The position numbers were made by a program, and so were the translations under genes. Shown here piece after piece: positions 54,055 through 63,381 of a stretch of 64,000 bases of DNA. The DNA is from Anaerolineales bacterium. GTDB taxonomy: Bacteria > Chloroflexota > Anaerolineae > Anaerolineales > UBA11579. Within the stretch, counting starts at the first letter, position 1. Each line of letters starts with the position of its first letter. The DNA lies in contig JAHCIJ010000002.1 of NCBI GenBank assembly GCA_026129255.1, positions 189,799 through 253,798 of the forward strand. The letters are read 5' to 3'. Under the pieces are notes generated by a model. That model searched no databases and was not told where the DNA came from. It saw only the letters and a program-made list of their open reading frames with translations.

Positions 54055-54090
54055 CAAAAAAGACGCCCTCATATGAAGGCGTCTTTTTTT
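54055..54090. terminator. Terminator downstream of the lipoprotein gene
   Basis: The stem AAAAAAGACGCC pairs with GGCGTCTTTTTT across a 10-nt loop, with A- and T-runs on both sides. It lies between the lipoprotein gene end (54101) and the miaB promoter on the same strand. Confidence 0.85.
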
Positions 54091-54100
54091 GGGTACATGC

Positions 54101-54523
54101 TTAGTCAGCGTACAACTCCAGCGTGACGCGGTAGTCGGCATAGTCCACCGGCGCCGAGGCCAGCGGATAGGGGTTGACCTCCACCAGCGTAACGGTGAAT
54201 TCGCCTACGTTCATGACGTTGCTATCGCCGCTGCTCATGTCGCCCAGGGTCAGTACCACCTGGCGGGTGTGCTCACCCTCCTGGATGGCGAAGCGCGCCT
54301 GCACAAAGCCGGAGGTGATGCAGATCGCATCCGCCGGGCAGCGGCTGTCTTGCACGATCTCTACAAAGGTCAGCACAGAGCCGGATTGCACATCGTCCAG
54401 CCGTTGGCCGGGCTGCATTACTACTTGGCCAGCCTCGAACACGCGCGGCGTTGGAATACTGGGTGTCGTGCAGGCTGCGGTGAGCAGCAGCAACGTAACA
54501 AGTAAAAGGGTTTTAGTTTTCAT
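54101..54523 (-). CDS. Small lipoprotein of unknown function
   Basis: 140 residues from ATG 54523, with GAGGAACGAG upstream. The protein opens with a signal peptide MKTKTLLLVTLLLLTAAC ending in a lipobox (AAC). The mature part is beta-rich (VVMQPGQRLDD, VLTFVEIVQDSRCPADAICI) with two cysteines that may form a disulfide. A longer frame to 54622 would overlap the promoter of the divergent gene and hide the signal peptide. Secreted lipoprotein; no family recognised. Confidence 0.7.
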   Translation of the reverse strand: MKTKTLLLVTLLLLTAACTTPSIPTPRVFEAGQVVMQPGQRLDDVQSGSVLTFVEIVQDSRCPADAICITSGFVQARFAIQEGEHTRQVVLTLGDMSSGDSNVMNVGEFTVTLVEVNPYPLASAPVDYADYRVTLELYAD

Positions 54524-54636
54524 CTCGTTCCTCAAATGTGTGTATATATCTAATAACGTCCGCGCCAGCTCAAGAGTTCCACTTTCTGTCTTGTGCACTG
54601 TTACCAAAAACTTAGCTTGCACTCAAGATTGGTAGA

Positions 54637-54642
54637 TACAAT
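54637..54642 (+). promoter_or_regulatory. -10 box TACAAT for leaderless start at 54650
   Basis: The hexamer is 7 nt before ATG 54650. The upstream frame back to 54593 would be untranslated promoter DNA. Confidence 0.5.
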
Positions 54643-54649
54643 CGATACG

Positions 54650-55870
54650 ATGTCTCGGCGTCCCCACCCTGTCCTCTATATCTTGGCTGCAGTGCTCGGT
54701 TTGACCCTTGTGGCCGTGTTGGTCTACCAGATCCCGGCCGTGAAGTCTCGCCTGGAATGGCGCCTGGACCTGGCGCAGGTGTTCGTGCGCAGCCGCCTAA
54801 ACCCGGTAGGCGAGCTGCCCCCGCCGCAGATCGCCGTGAGCAGCCCGGAGGCTCAGCTGCTGCCGAGCCACACTCCGCCGCCGCCCACGGCTACCCCGCA
54901 GGCCAGCCCCACGCCGCTTCCGGCATTGGTGGTGCTGCAGCCCCCGGCGCACATCACCCAAGGGCCAAACAACTGCGGCCCGGCCACGCTGGCCATGTAC
55001 TTGCGCTTCTACGGTTGGGGCGGTGACCAGTACACCGTCTCGGAACAGATCAAGCCGGTCGCTGCAGACCGCAACGTCAACGTAGACGAGCTTGACTACT
55101 ATGTGCGCATGAATGTGGGCTGGCTCAATACGCTCTTCCGCGTCAACGGCAGCCTGGAGCTCATCAAGCAGCTGCTGGCAGCCGGTATCCCGGTGATGGT
55201 GGAAAAGGGCCACATCATCGAGATCGACTATCTCTTCAATGACGATTACTGGAACGGGCACTACGCCCTGGTCACCGGCTACGACGATGCCGCCGGTGAA
55301 TTCATCTTCCAGGATAGTTACAACGGCCCGGACCAGCGCATGGGCTACGCAGAATTTGACATGTGGTGGCAGCACTTCAACCGTGTGTACAACCTGGTTT
55401 TCCGCCCTGAGCAAGCCGCCGCCGTGGAAGCCATCCTGGGTGACGATTGGGACGCGCGCGTCAACCGCGAGAATGCGCTGGCTGCCTCGCAGCTGGAAGT
55501 GGAGCGGCAACCGGAGAACGCCTATGCCTGGTTCAACCTGGGCATGAACCAGGTCTACCTGGCAGATTACGGCAACGCCGCGGTCGCCTTTGACCAGGCG
55601 CGTGTGATTGGCCTGCCGATGCGTATGCTGCGCTACCAGTTTGGCCCGTTCTGGGCCTACTACCACACCAACCGCTTGGACGATCTGGAGCAGCTGGTCG
55701 ACTACGCGCTGGTGATCACTCCCAATTCAGAAGATGTCTTGCTGTGGCGCGGTTGGTTCTACCAGAAGCAAGGGGACCGCAATGCGATGCTCGAGCAGTT
55801 CTACTTGGCGCGTGCCGCGAACCCCAACTCCATTTATGTTGAGCAGGCCTTCAGCTCGATCGATCAATAG
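54650..55870 (+). CDS. C39-like peptidase with TPR tail
   Basis: 406 residues from ATG 54650. An N-terminal helix (HPVLYILAAVLGLTLVAVLVY) anchors it, and a Pro/Thr linker (PPPPTATPQASPTPLP) leads to a C39/papain-like domain: TQGPNNCGPATLAMYL (catalytic Cys), WNGHYALVTGY (His) and QDSYNG (Asp/Asn). From about residue 290, TPR-like repeats (NAYAWFNLGMNQVYLADYGN, VLLWRGWFYQKQGDRNAML) follow. It is an extracytoplasmic peptidase or peptidase-derived binding protein; substrates are unknown. Confidence 0.82.
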   Translation: MSRRPHPVLYILAAVLGLTLVAVLVYQIPAVKSRLEWRLDLAQVFVRSRLNPVGELPPPQIAVSSPEAQLLPSHTPPPPTATPQASPTPLPALVVLQPPAHITQGPNNCGPATLAMYLRFYGWGGDQYTVSEQIKPVAADRNVNVDELDYYVRMNVGWLNTLFRVNGSLELIKQLLAAGIPVMVEKGHIIEIDYLFNDDYWNGHYALVTGYDDAAGEFIFQDSYNGPDQRMGYAEFDMWWQHFNRVYNLVFRPEQAAAVEAILGDDWDARVNRENALAASQLEVERQPENAYAWFNLGMNQVYLADYGNAAVAFDQARVIGLPMRMLRYQFGPFWAYYHTNRLDDLEQLVDYALVITPNSEDVLLWRGWFYQKQGDRNAMLEQFYLARAANPNSIYVEQAFSSIDQ

Positions 55871-55960
55871 CCACCTTGTTCCGGGCAATTTGCCCCCGGA
55901 AAACAAAAGTGCACTCGTCTTAGACATTTGTAAGAAACCCCAGCAGGGCAGTCCATTTTC

Positions 55961-55989
55961 TTGACTGCCCTGTTTGCGCTTGTTAAAAT
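55961..55989 (+). promoter_or_regulatory. hrcA operon promoter
   Basis: TTGACT (55961-55966) and TAAAAT (55984-55989) with a 17-nt spacer. The start point would be just upstream of CIRCE. Confidence 0.8.
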
Positions 55990-56004
55990 GAGGGATGGCG
56001 TGCT

Positions 56005-56031
56005 TTAGCACTCTCGATGCGAGAGTGCTAA
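56005..56031. promoter_or_regulatory. CIRCE operator
   Basis: TTAGCACTC, 9-nt spacer, GAGTGCTAA: a perfect consensus match. HrcA binds it and represses the heat-shock operon until unfolded protein titrates the chaperones. Confidence 0.97.
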
Positions 56032-56045
56032 AAATAGCGAATACG

Positions 56046-57092
56046 ATGACACTACAGCCATTAAGTGAGCGCCAAAAGCTCATCCTGGGCCTGATCGTTC
56101 AGGATTACGTAGAAAGCACCCAGCCGGTTGGCTCCAAGCGCCTGCTGGATCAGTACGCGCTGGATTTCAGCTCGGCCACCATTCGCAACGAGATGGCTGA
56201 GTTGACCGAGGCGGGCTACCTGCGCCAGCCGCACACCTCGGCGGGCCGCGTGCCCACCGAGGAGGGCTTCCGCTTCTTCGTCGGTGAGCTGATGGCGCGC
56301 CAGGAGCTGCCCGCTTCGCTGCGCCACACCATCAGCCACCAGTTCTACCAGGCGCGCCACGAGACGCAGCAGTGGATGAAGCTGGCCGCCTCCGTGCTGG
56401 CCAACCAATCGCGCGCCGCCTCGCTCATCACTGCCCCGCAGACCCAGTCGGCGCGCTTCAAACATTTGGAGCTCATTCTCACCAGCGGCCGCCAGGTGCT
56501 GATGGTGCTGGTGTTGGAGAACGGCCTGGTACGCCAGCAGATGCTGGCGCTCAAAGACGCCGTAGACCAGGAGCGCCTCAGCAGCACGGCCGACAAGCTC
56601 AACCAGCACCTGCGCGGCGTAGCGCTGGACAATATGCAGCCGCCCGCCCCGGAGATGGGCGAGCTGGCCGGCGAGATCTACAAGCTGGTGCATGGCGAAC
56701 TGCAAAACACGCAGAGCCCGCTGACGGGCGAGGTGCTGCAAGACGGCCTGACCAATGTCCTGGCCCAGCCGGAGTTCAGCGATGCGGATGCCGCCCAGCG
56801 CGCCCTGCGCGTCTTCGAAGAGCGCCCCATGCTGGCTGACCTGCTGGCACAGACGCTCATGAACAGCGAGATCGGCGGCGTGCAAGTACTCATCGGCGGC
56901 GAAGGCCGCTGGGAGGAGCTCAACGATTTTTCACTGGTGCTGGCGCGCTACGGCACGCCCAATGCCGCCAGCGGTTACCTCGGCGTGCTCGGCCCCATCC
57001 GCATGTCTTACGGCCGCGCCGTCTCCACTGTGGATTACGTGGCTGGCCTGCTGAGCGGCATGATGGCTGAAACCATGAGCACGCAAGACTAA
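56046..57092 (+). CDS. hrcA: Heat-inducible transcription repressor HrcA
   Basis: 348 residues from ATG 56046. The longer frame from 55995 would translate CIRCE itself and is rejected. An N-terminal winged helix (LSERQKLILGLIVQDYV, TIRNEMAELTEAGYLRQPHTSAGRVPTEEGFRFFV) is followed by a GAF-like domain and the closing IGGEGRWEELNDFSLVLARYG, LGPIRMSYGRAVSTVDYVA. It binds CIRCE directly upstream, giving autoregulation. First gene of hrcA-grpE-dnaK-dnaJ. Confidence 0.96.
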   Translation: MTLQPLSERQKLILGLIVQDYVESTQPVGSKRLLDQYALDFSSATIRNEMAELTEAGYLRQPHTSAGRVPTEEGFRFFVGELMARQELPASLRHTISHQFYQARHETQQWMKLAASVLANQSRAASLITAPQTQSARFKHLELILTSGRQVLMVLVLENGLVRQQMLALKDAVDQERLSSTADKLNQHLRGVALDNMQPPAPEMGELAGEIYKLVHGELQNTQSPLTGEVLQDGLTNVLAQPEFSDADAAQRALRVFEERPMLADLLAQTLMNSEIGGVQVLIGGEGRWEELNDFSLVLARYGTPNAASGYLGVLGPIRMSYGRAVSTVDYVAGLLSGMMAETMSTQD

Positions 57093-57109
57093 AAAACGAA
57101 ACCGAGACC

Positions 57110-57634
57110 ATGGACGAAACAACACACACTCCCGACAATACCCACGACGAGGCGCCCCAGGCGGAGGTGGCCACCACGCCCGACCTCGGCCTGCAGCAAG
57201 AGCTGCAAGCCGCGCACGCCAAGGCCGCCGAGAACCTCGAAGGCTGGCAGCGCGCCCAGGCTGAGTTTGCCAATTACAAAAAGCGCATGGCGCGCGATCA
57301 GGAAGGGCAAGAGGCCGAGATTCGTGGCCGCGTGATCAAGCGCTATCTGGAAATTGTGGATGACCTGGAGCTGGCGCTCAAGAACAAGCCCGCCGAAGCC
57401 GAATGGGTGCAGGGTATTGAGTTGATCTATCGCAAGCTGCTCAGCTTCCTCGAAGCGGAGGATGTGCAGCGCGTAGACCCGCTGGGGCAACCCTTTGACG
57501 CTAACTTGCATGAGGCCATCGCGCAAGAAGACAGCCAGGATTATGAAAGTGGCACGGTGAGCGAAGTGCTGCGCACCGGCTACACCCTGGGCGAGCGTGT
57601 GCTGCGCCCGGCAGTAGTGAAAGTAGCCAAGTAA
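57110..57634 (+). CDS. grpE: Nucleotide exchange factor GrpE
   Basis: This 174-residue protein has an N-terminal disordered acidic region, a long coiled coil ([32 protein letters not shown]) and a beta-wing domain with [16 protein letters not shown] and [25 protein letters not shown]. It accelerates ADP release from DnaK. It starts 17 bp after hrcA. Confidence 0.95.
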   Translation: MDETTHTPDNTHDEAPQAEVATTPDLGLQQELQAAHAKAAENLEGWQRAQAEFANYKKRMARDQEGQEAEIRGRVIKRYLEIVDDLELALKNKPAEAEWVQGIELIYRKLLSFLEAEDVQRVDPLGQPFDANLHEAIAQEDSQDYESGTVSEVLRTGYTLGERVLRPAVVKVAK

Positions 57635-57641
57635 ACAGAAC

Positions 57642-57696
57642 AACCTTGCGAAGGCTAGCGTAAAAAAAGCTGACGCAAAACAAACTTCGCAAGGTT
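57642..57696. promoter_or_regulatory. grpE-dnaK intergenic stem-loop
   Basis: A perfect 12-bp inverted repeat AACCTTGCGAAG (57642-57653) with complement (57685-57696) and a 31-nt loop. No T-run follows, so it is more likely an mRNA processing or stability element than a terminator. Confidence 0.5.
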
Positions 57697-57716
57697 TACA
57701 GCAAGAGGAGAAAGAT

Positions 57717-59627
57717 ATGGCAAAGATCATTGGTATTGACTTGGGCACCACCAACTCGGTGGGCGCCGTAATGGAAGGCGGCGAACCCGTCGTCATCCCC
57801 ACCGCCGAAGGCGAACGCGTCGTTCCCTCGGTGGTGGCCATCAACAAGAATGGCGAGCGTCTCGTCGGCCGCCCGGCCCGTAACCAGGCCGTGGTGAACC
57901 CCGAGAACACCATCTACTCCATCAAGCGCTTCATGGGCCGCAAGTTTGACGATGCGGAAACTGCCAAGGCGCTGGAGGTTGTGCCTTACAAGATCCACCA
58001 GGCCAGTAACAGCGGCATTGAGGTGGAGATGGCCGATAAGCGCTACTCCCCGCCCGAGGTCTCGGCCATGATCCTGGCCAAGATCAAGGCGGATGCCGAA
58101 GCCTATCTCGGCGAGCCGGTGACTCAGGCTGTCATCACCGTGCCCGCTTACTTCAACGATGCCCAGCGCAACGCCACCAAGGACGCGGGCAAGATCGCCG
58201 GTTTGGAAGTGCTGCGTATCATCAACGAGCCCACCGCCTCCTCGCTGGCCTACGGCCTGGACAAGCAAAAGAACGAGATCATCGCTGTGTACGACCTCGG
58301 TGGCGGCACCTTCGACATTTCCATCCTGGATGTGGGCGATGGTGTCTTCCAGGTGCGCTCCACCAGCGGTGACACCTTCCTGGGCGGCGACGACTTCGAC
58401 CAGCGCATCATCAACTGGCTGGCAGATGAGTTCCAGCGCGACAACGGCATTGACCTGCGCCAGGACCGCCAGTCGCTGCAGCGTTTGAAAGAAGCCGCCG
58501 AGAAGGCCAAGATCGAGCTTTCTTCCCTGCAGCAAACTGAAATTAACCTGCCCTATATCACGGCGGATGCCGCTGGCCCCAAGCATCTCGTCACCAAACT
58601 GACGCGTGCCAAGCTGGAGCAGCTCACCGAAGACCTGGTCGAGCGTACGCTGGCCCCGGTGCGCCAGGCGCTCAAGGATGCTGACCTCAAGCCTGCCGAT
58701 ATCAACGAAGTGGTGCTGGTGGGCGGCATGACACGCATGCCCGCCGTGCAAGAGGCGGTCAAGAAGCTGTTCGGCAAAGAGCCGCATAAAGGCGTCAATC
58801 CGGATGAAGTCGTCGCCATCGGCGCCGCCATCCAGGCCGGCGTGCTGGGCGGCGATGTCAAAGACATCCTGCTGCTCGACGTCACTCCGCTGACCCTCTC
58901 CATCGAGACGCTGGGCGGCGTAGCCACTCCGCTGATCGAGCGCAACACCACCATCCCCACACGCAAGAGCCAGGTGTTCTCCACCGCGGCGGATAACCAG
59001 AACCAGGTCGAGATCAACGTGCTGCAGGGTGAGCGCCCGATGGCCGTGGATAACAAGAGCCTCGGCAAGTTCGTGCTCGACGGGATCCCGCCGGCGCCGC
59101 GCGGCGTGCCGCAGATCGAAGTGACCTTTGATATCGATGCCAACGGCATCATCAACGTCACCGCCGCCGACAAGGCCACCAGCCGCAGCCAGCACATCAC
59201 CATCACTGCCTCCTCCGGCCTCTCGGATGACGAGGTCGAGCGCATGCGCAAGGATGCTGAAGCCAACAAGGCGGCCGACGACGAGCGCAAGGGGCTGGTG
59301 GAAGCGCACAACACGGCCGATAGCGCCGTCTACACGGCTGAGAAGACCCTCAAGGATCTGGGTGACAAAGTGCCCGCCGCCAGCAAGCAGGAGATCGAAG
59401 ACCTGGTCGCCAAGACGCGTGCCACTCTGGGCGGCGAGGACGCTGCCGCCATGAAGGCGGCCACCGAAGCCCTGATGGAGCGCCTGCAGAAGCTCGGCGC
59501 TGAAGCCTACCAGGGCGGTGGCGCAGCACCCGGCGGCCCAGACGCTGGCCCCGGCGGTGATGCTGGCGATGGCAGCGGCCCGGCGGGCGGCGAAGATGTT
59601 GTGGATGGGGAGTTCAAAGAGGCGTAA
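57717..59627 (+). CDS. dnaK: Chaperone protein DnaK (Hsp70)
   Basis: 636 residues, normal length. It has [46 protein letters not shown] and [10 protein letters not shown] in the ATPase domain, [14 protein letters not shown] at the substrate domain, and a Gly-rich tail ending [12 protein letters not shown]. It folds and protects proteins with DnaJ and GrpE. GAGGAGAAAGAT precedes ATG 57717. A long antisense frame exists but is codon-composition shadow. Confidence 0.98.
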   Translation: MAKIIGIDLGTTNSVGAVMEGGEPVVIPTAEGERVVPSVVAINKNGERLVGRPARNQAVVNPENTIYSIKRFMGRKFDDAETAKALEVVPYKIHQASNSGIEVEMADKRYSPPEVSAMILAKIKADAEAYLGEPVTQAVITVPAYFNDAQRNATKDAGKIAGLEVLRIINEPTASSLAYGLDKQKNEIIAVYDLGGGTFDISILDVGDGVFQVRSTSGDTFLGGDDFDQRIINWLADEFQRDNGIDLRQDRQSLQRLKEAAEKAKIELSSLQQTEINLPYITADAAGPKHLVTKLTRAKLEQLTEDLVERTLAPVRQALKDADLKPADINEVVLVGGMTRMPAVQEAVKKLFGKEPHKGVNPDEVVAIGAAIQAGVLGGDVKDILLLDVTPLTLSIETLGGVATPLIERNTTIPTRKSQVFSTAADNQNQVEINVLQGERPMAVDNKSLGKFVLDGIPPAPRGVPQIEVTFDIDANGIINVTAADKATSRSQHITITASSGLSDDEVERMRKDAEANKAADDERKGLVEAHNTADSAVYTAEKTLKDLGDKVPAASKQEIEDLVAKTRATLGGEDAAAMKAATEALMERLQKLGAEAYQGGGAAPGGPDAGPGGDAGDGSGPAGGEDVVDGEFKEA

Positions 59628-59638
59628 GACCCAGTGAA

Positions 59639-59713
59639 TAGTGAACAGTGATTGGTAAGCAGGAACCCTCCTGTTTTCCAGCCTGTTCACTCATCACTAG
59701 TCACTGTTCACTA
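59639..59713. repeat. dnaK-dnaJ intergenic inverted repeat
   Basis: Arms TAGTGAACAGTGA (59639-59651) and the complement (59701-59713) are perfect over 13 bp. The GTGA/CACT word family also occurs at about 1316-1390, so this is likely a dispersed element captured inside the operon. Confidence 0.6.
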
Positions 59714-59715
59714 CT

Positions 59716-60840
59716 ATGGCCGCAAAGCGTGATTATTATGAAACCTTAGGCGTTCCTCGCAACGCCACGGCGGAAGAGTTGAAGAGCGCCTTCCGCCGTT
59801 TGGCGCGCCAATATCACCCGGATGTCAATAAAGACCCGGGGGCTGAAGAAAAATTCAAAGAGCTCAATGAAGCCTATGCCGTGCTCTCAGATGACCAGAA
59901 GCGCGCCGCCTATGACCGTTACGGCCATGCCGGTATGGATGGCTTCGGTGGCATGCCCGATTTCAGCAACATTGACCTCAGCGATCTGTTCGGCGAGATG
60001 TTCGGCTTTCCCTTCGGCGGCGGCCGCCGCACGCGCGATCGCAATGCGCCTGCGCGCGGCGCCGATCTGCAGTACAACCTCACGCTCGATTTTGAAGAGG
60101 CCGTCTTTGGCGTCGACAAAACCATCGAGTTCACGCGTGACGAGGTCTGCCACCATTGCAGCGGCAACGGCGCCGAGCCCGGCAGCAAGAAGCACACCTG
60201 CACCACCTGCGGTGGGGCAGGTGAGGTGCGCCGGGCGCGAGCCACGCTGCTGGGCAACATGATCCAGGTCACCACCTGCCCGGATTGCCGCGGCAGCGGT
60301 GAGCTGTTTGACCAGACCTGCAAGGTCTGCAACGGCGCCGGCCTGGAACGCAAACAGGCGCGCCGCGAGGTCAAGATCCCAGCCGGTGTGGACAGCGGCA
60401 ACCAGGTGCGCCTGAACGGTGAGGGCCAACCGGGGATGAACGGCGGCCCACAAGGTGACCTTTATGTAGCGCTCAATGTGCGCAACCACAAATTCTTCCA
60501 CCGCCAGGAGAACAACATCCTGCTGGACCTGGATGTCAACATTGCCCAGGCTACTTTGGGCGCGGATGTGGAAGTGCCCACTGTGGATGGCCCGGCCGTG
60601 CTCAGCGTACCGGCGGGCATCCAGCCCGGCAAGGTGTTGCGCATGCGCGGCAAAGGCGTGCCGCACCTGCGCGGCGGCGGCCGCGGCGACCAGATGGTGA
60701 TGGTCAACGTAGCCATCCCCAACAAGCTCACCGCCGAGCAGCGCCAGCTCTTCGAGCAGCTGGCCGCTACCATGGGCACCGAAGTGCAGCCGCGTGAAAG
60801 CGGCTTCCTGGATAGGCTCAAAGATGCCTTTGGCGGATAA
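59716..60840 (+). CDS. dnaJ: Chaperone protein DnaJ (Hsp40)
   Basis: 374 residues. A J domain with HPD ([10 protein letters not shown]), a Gly/Phe region, four zinc motifs ([32 protein letters not shown]), then the two C-terminal beta-barrels and dimerisation helix. It stimulates DnaK ATPase and delivers clients. The repeat element just upstream leaves little room for a ribosome site; the ATG at 59716 is the only sensible start. Confidence 0.96.
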   Translation: MAAKRDYYETLGVPRNATAEELKSAFRRLARQYHPDVNKDPGAEEKFKELNEAYAVLSDDQKRAAYDRYGHAGMDGFGGMPDFSNIDLSDLFGEMFGFPFGGGRRTRDRNAPARGADLQYNLTLDFEEAVFGVDKTIEFTRDEVCHHCSGNGAEPGSKKHTCTTCGGAGEVRRARATLLGNMIQVTTCPDCRGSGELFDQTCKVCNGAGLERKQARREVKIPAGVDSGNQVRLNGEGQPGMNGGPQGDLYVALNVRNHKFFHRQENNILLDLDVNIAQATLGADVEVPTVDGPAVLSVPAGIQPGKVLRMRGKGVPHLRGGGRGDQMVMVNVAIPNKLTAEQRQLFEQLAATMGTEVQPRESGFLDRLKDAFGG

Positions 60841-60879
60841 GACGTTCTTCGCCTAGTCGCTCTGCTCAAAGGAGAGGGA

Positions 60880-61176
60880 ATGAAGAGACTGTATCTGGCG
60901 CTGGCGATTGTGGGTGCACTTATCCCTTGGTGGTACTTCTATCAATTCTTTGCCACTCAGGGTTTTGATCTGGGGCAATTCGTTTCTGCCTTGTTCGCCA
61001 ACGGCGCCGTGGCTGGCTTTACGCTGGATGTGTTTATCTCTTCGGTGGTGTTTTGGCTCTTCATGTTTGCCCAAGCTCGCAAAGGCGGCCCGGCGCCCTA
61101 TCTCTTTGTTGCCCTCAATCTTGTGTTCGGGCTCTCCTGCGCACTTCCGGCATACCTCTACGCACACGAGAAATAG
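60880..61176 (+). CDS. DUF2834 membrane protein
   Basis: This 98-residue protein has three hydrophobic helices. LYLALAIVGALIPWWYFYQF, the AGFTLDVFISSVVFWLFMF segment and the closing VALNLVFGLSCALPAYLYAHE match the DUF2834 family, whose function is unknown. AAAGGAGAGGGA lies directly upstream of ATG 60880. It follows dnaJ by 39 bp and could be read from the heat-shock operon. Confidence 0.8.
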   Translation: MKRLYLALAIVGALIPWWYFYQFFATQGFDLGQFVSALFANGAVAGFTLDVFISSVVFWLFMFAQARKGGPAPYLFVALNLVFGLSCALPAYLYAHEK

Positions 61177-61195
61177 GGGCAGGCGCCCCGCTGTC

Positions 61196-61236
61196 TGTAA
61201 AGTTAACTTGACATAATGTAAAGTTTGCTATATAGT
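61196..61236 (+). promoter_or_regulatory. Promoter with three operator half-sites
   Basis: TTGACA (61208-61213), 17-nt spacer, TATAGT (61231-61236). Half-sites TGTAAAGTT (61196-61204), AACTTGACA (61205-61213, inverted, one mismatch) and TGTAAAGTT (61217-61225) cover the -35 region. They are likely bound by the XRE regulator encoded in the same unit. Confidence 0.7.
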
Positions 61237-61252
61237 GGCTGTGAGGTGAAAA

Positions 61253-61627
61253 ATGAAATCTCTAAGCCCTGCCAAACAGCTTTTCGCGTCCTTAGCCGTC
61301 TATGCCCTGCTACTGGTTCTTAGCCTGATCGCAGCCCGCGTCGTTCCGCAATACCGCCTGGCCATCATGCTCGTGCCTCTGGTGCCCGGCTTCCTCATCG
61401 TGCTTTCGATCCTAGCCGCCATCCGCAACATGGATGAGATGCAGCGCCGCATCCAGCTGGAAGCGTTGGGCTTCGCCTTTGCCGGTATGTTCATGCTGCT
61501 GGTGACCGAGGCGCTGCTGGACGCTGGCCTTGGCCACTCGCAGACTCAGGGCGCGGGCATGTATATCTTCTACATGGCCATGATGTGGGCAGTTGGCCTG
61601 CTGGCGGCTCGCCGCAAGTACCAATGA
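61253..61627 (+). CDS. Four-helix membrane protein linked to XRE regulator
   Basis: 124 residues with four hydrophobic helices ([76 protein letters not shown]) and a short [10 protein letters not shown] cytoplasmic loop. It is of the kind often encoded just before a small XRE regulator; function unknown. GAGGTGAAAA precedes ATG 61253. It overlaps the regulator gene by 4 nt (ATGA). Confidence 0.8.
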   Translation: MKSLSPAKQLFASLAVYALLLVLSLIAARVVPQYRLAIMLVPLVPGFLIVLSILAAIRNMDEMQRRIQLEALGFAFAGMFMLLVTEALLDAGLGHSQTQGAGMYIFYMAMMWAVGLLAARRKYQ

Positions 61628-61824
61628 AGAATCACCTCAAAGTGCTGCGCGCCGAGCGGGACTGGTCGCAAGCCGATCTGGCCGAGCGTGTCAGCGTTTC
61701 ACGCCAAACCATCAATGCCATTGAGACCGGCAAGTACAACCCCAGCCTGGAGTTGGCCTTTGTCCTGGCGGCGCTGTTCGAGCGCAAAATTGAAGACATC
61801 TTCTCGCCAGAGAGTGACACATAG
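61624..61824 (+). CDS. Small XRE-family transcriptional regulator
   Basis: 66 residues from ATG 61624, which overlaps the membrane-protein stop; an upstream start in the same frame would be out of place. The helix-turn-helix reads [30 protein letters not shown], ending with [12 protein letters not shown], as in the YozG-type group. A likely target is the three-half-site operator at its own promoter. Coupled expression with a membrane protein suggests a simple sensor or autoregulated pair. Confidence 0.88.
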   Translation: MKNHLKVLRAERDWSQADLAERVSVSRQTINAIETGKYNPSLELAFVLAALFERKIEDIFSPESDT

Positions 61825-61849
61825 CGCAGCGGAAATCTGCGCACAGCGA

Positions 61850-61855
61850 TAGAAT
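61850..61855 (+). promoter_or_regulatory. -10 box TAGAAT for leaderless start at 61862
   Basis: 6 nt before the ATG; no Shine-Dalgarno. Confidence 0.5.
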
Positions 61856-61861
61856 CGCCGA

Positions 61862-62458
61862 ATGTTTCGGCGCATTCTTCTCATCGTCCTCGCGCTGGCC
61901 CTGCTGGTGGGCCTGCATGCTGGCGGCATGACCGCCTTGCGCATCCGTGAATATGCTCACATAGACGAAACGCAGCCGGCCGATGTGGCCATTGTGCTCG
62001 GCGCGGCGGCCTGGCGCAACCGGCCGTCTCCCGTGTTCGCTGAGCGCATCAACCACGCCATCGAGCTCTATCGCCAGGGCTATGTGCACAACATCATTTT
62101 CACCGGCGGCTATGGGCGCAATCCACAAGTGGCCGATTCAGAGATTGCCCGAGACTACGCCATTCAGCGTGGTGTCTCCGCCGCCTCCATCTATATAGAA
62201 ACCAACTCCACCGACACCGAAGAGAACCTGGTTGAAGCACAGAAGCTGATGCAGGCGCTAGGTTTCCAGACCGCCTTGCTGGTCAGCGATCCGTTGCACA
62301 TGTACCGCGCACAGCAGTTGGCCGGGGAGATCGGGCTGGAGACTTTGGCTTCGCCCACGCCCACTAGCCGCTATCGCTCCACAGCAGCGCGCACGGTATT
62401 CACCCTGCGTGAGGTGTACTCATTGTTCTTGCATTGGCTGGACGGGGTGAAGCCATGA
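61862..62458 (+). CDS. YdcF/SanA-like (DUF218) membrane protein
   Basis: This 198-residue protein has one N-terminal helix (ILLIVLALALLVGLHAGG) and a DUF218 domain: VAIVLGAAAWRNRPSPVFAERI, IIFTGGYGRN, DTEENLVEAQKLM and ALLVSDPLHMYRAQQLA. SanA/ElyC relatives affect envelope integrity or cell-wall precursor use. Here the domain would be outside the membrane. It overlaps prmA by 4 nt (ATGA), so the two are translationally coupled. Confidence 0.87.
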   Translation: MFRRILLIVLALALLVGLHAGGMTALRIREYAHIDETQPADVAIVLGAAAWRNRPSPVFAERINHAIELYRQGYVHNIIFTGGYGRNPQVADSEIARDYAIQRGVSAASIYIETNSTDTEENLVEAQKLMQALGFQTALLVSDPLHMYRAQQLAGEIGLETLASPTPTSRYRSTAARTVFTLREVYSLFLHWLDGVKP

Positions 62459-63381
62459 CCGCGTCCTGGCTGCGCATTGCGCTGGAAGTTGAACCCGAGC
62501 AGGCCGAGGCGGTCTCCGAAGTGTTGGCGCGCTACATCCCCGGCGGCATTGTCATTGAGAGCACGGCCATCGAGGCGGATGCAGAAGACGAGGGCAGGGT
62601 GGTGGGCAACCTGCGCGTGATGGGTTACATCCCGCACGACGAGCAGCTGGAGGAGTGCCGCTCCCAGATCGAGCAGGGTTTGCGTTACCTGGCCATGATC
62701 CAACCGCTACCCGCGCCGAGTTATGAGCCCGTGCAGGAACAGAACTGGATGGAAGCCTGGAAGCAGCATTACAAACCGTTCACTGTTGGTGAGCGCTTGC
62801 ACATCGTGCCCGCTTGGCTTGCGGCTGACGCGGCTACCAACGACGATGCAGTCGTCGTACGTATCGAGCCGGGTATGGCATTTGGCACCGGCGTGCATCC
62901 CACTACACAACTCTGCCTGCAACTGGTGGAGCAGTATGTGCAACCTGGCCACACTGTGCTGGACATTGGCTGCGGTTCGGCCATCCTGGCCATCGCCGCC
63001 ATGAAGCTGGGCGCGGCCCAGGCCGTGGGCGTGGATGTGGACGCGCAGGCGATGGACAACGCCCGCGAGAACGCCGCGCTTAACAATGTAGATATTGAGA
63101 TCGGGCTCGGCTCGGTAGATGAGGTGCTGGCTGGCCAATACAGCCTGCGCTCTGCGCAGGTCGTATTGGCAAATATCCTGGCACCGGTGCTGGTGCGCCT
63201 GCTGGCGGGCGGCCTCGGCCGCCTGGTAACGCCGGGCGGCGTGCTGATCCTCTCCGGCATCCTCAATGAGCAGGAGCCGGATCTGCGTAGCGCCTTGCAG
63301 ACCGCGGGCTTCACGGTCATCGCCGAGCAACGTAGCGGCGATTGGCTAGCCCTGGCAGCGAAGCTGCCCGTGTCATCCTGA
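62455..63381 (+). CDS. prmA: Ribosomal protein L11 methyltransferase PrmA
   Basis: 308 residues from ATG 62455. The N-terminal substrate-binding domain is followed by NWMEAWKQHYKPF, FGTGVHPTTQLCL, then the SAM loop VLDIGCGSAILAIAAMKLGA and the NILAPVLVRL motif of PrmA. It trimethylates L11 on lysines and the N terminus. The prmA-trmD order is interrupted by repeats but both genes modify the translation machinery. Confidence 0.93.
   Translation: MTASWLRIALEVEPEQAEAVSEVLARYIPGGIVIESTAIEADAEDEGRVVGNLRVMGYIPHDEQLEECRSQIEQGLRYLAMIQPLPAPSYEPVQEQNWMEAWKQHYKPFTVGERLHIVPAWLAADAATNDDAVVVRIEPGMAFGTGVHPTTQLCLQLVEQYVQPGHTVLDIGCGSAILAIAAMKLGAAQAVGVDVDAQAMDNARENAALNNVDIEIGLGSVDEVLAGQYSLRSAQVVLANILAPVLVRLLAGGLGRLVTPGGVLILSGILNEQEPDLRSALQTAGFTVIAEQRSGDWLALAAKLPVSS

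Noticed and set aside
55995..56045. N-terminal extension of HrcA
   Set aside because: It would translate through the CIRCE operator; family start fits ATG 56046.
57696..59690. A 664-codon open frame antisense to dnaK
   Set aside because: It mirrors the high-GC codon pattern of dnaK, has no start signal and no family likeness; shadow frame.
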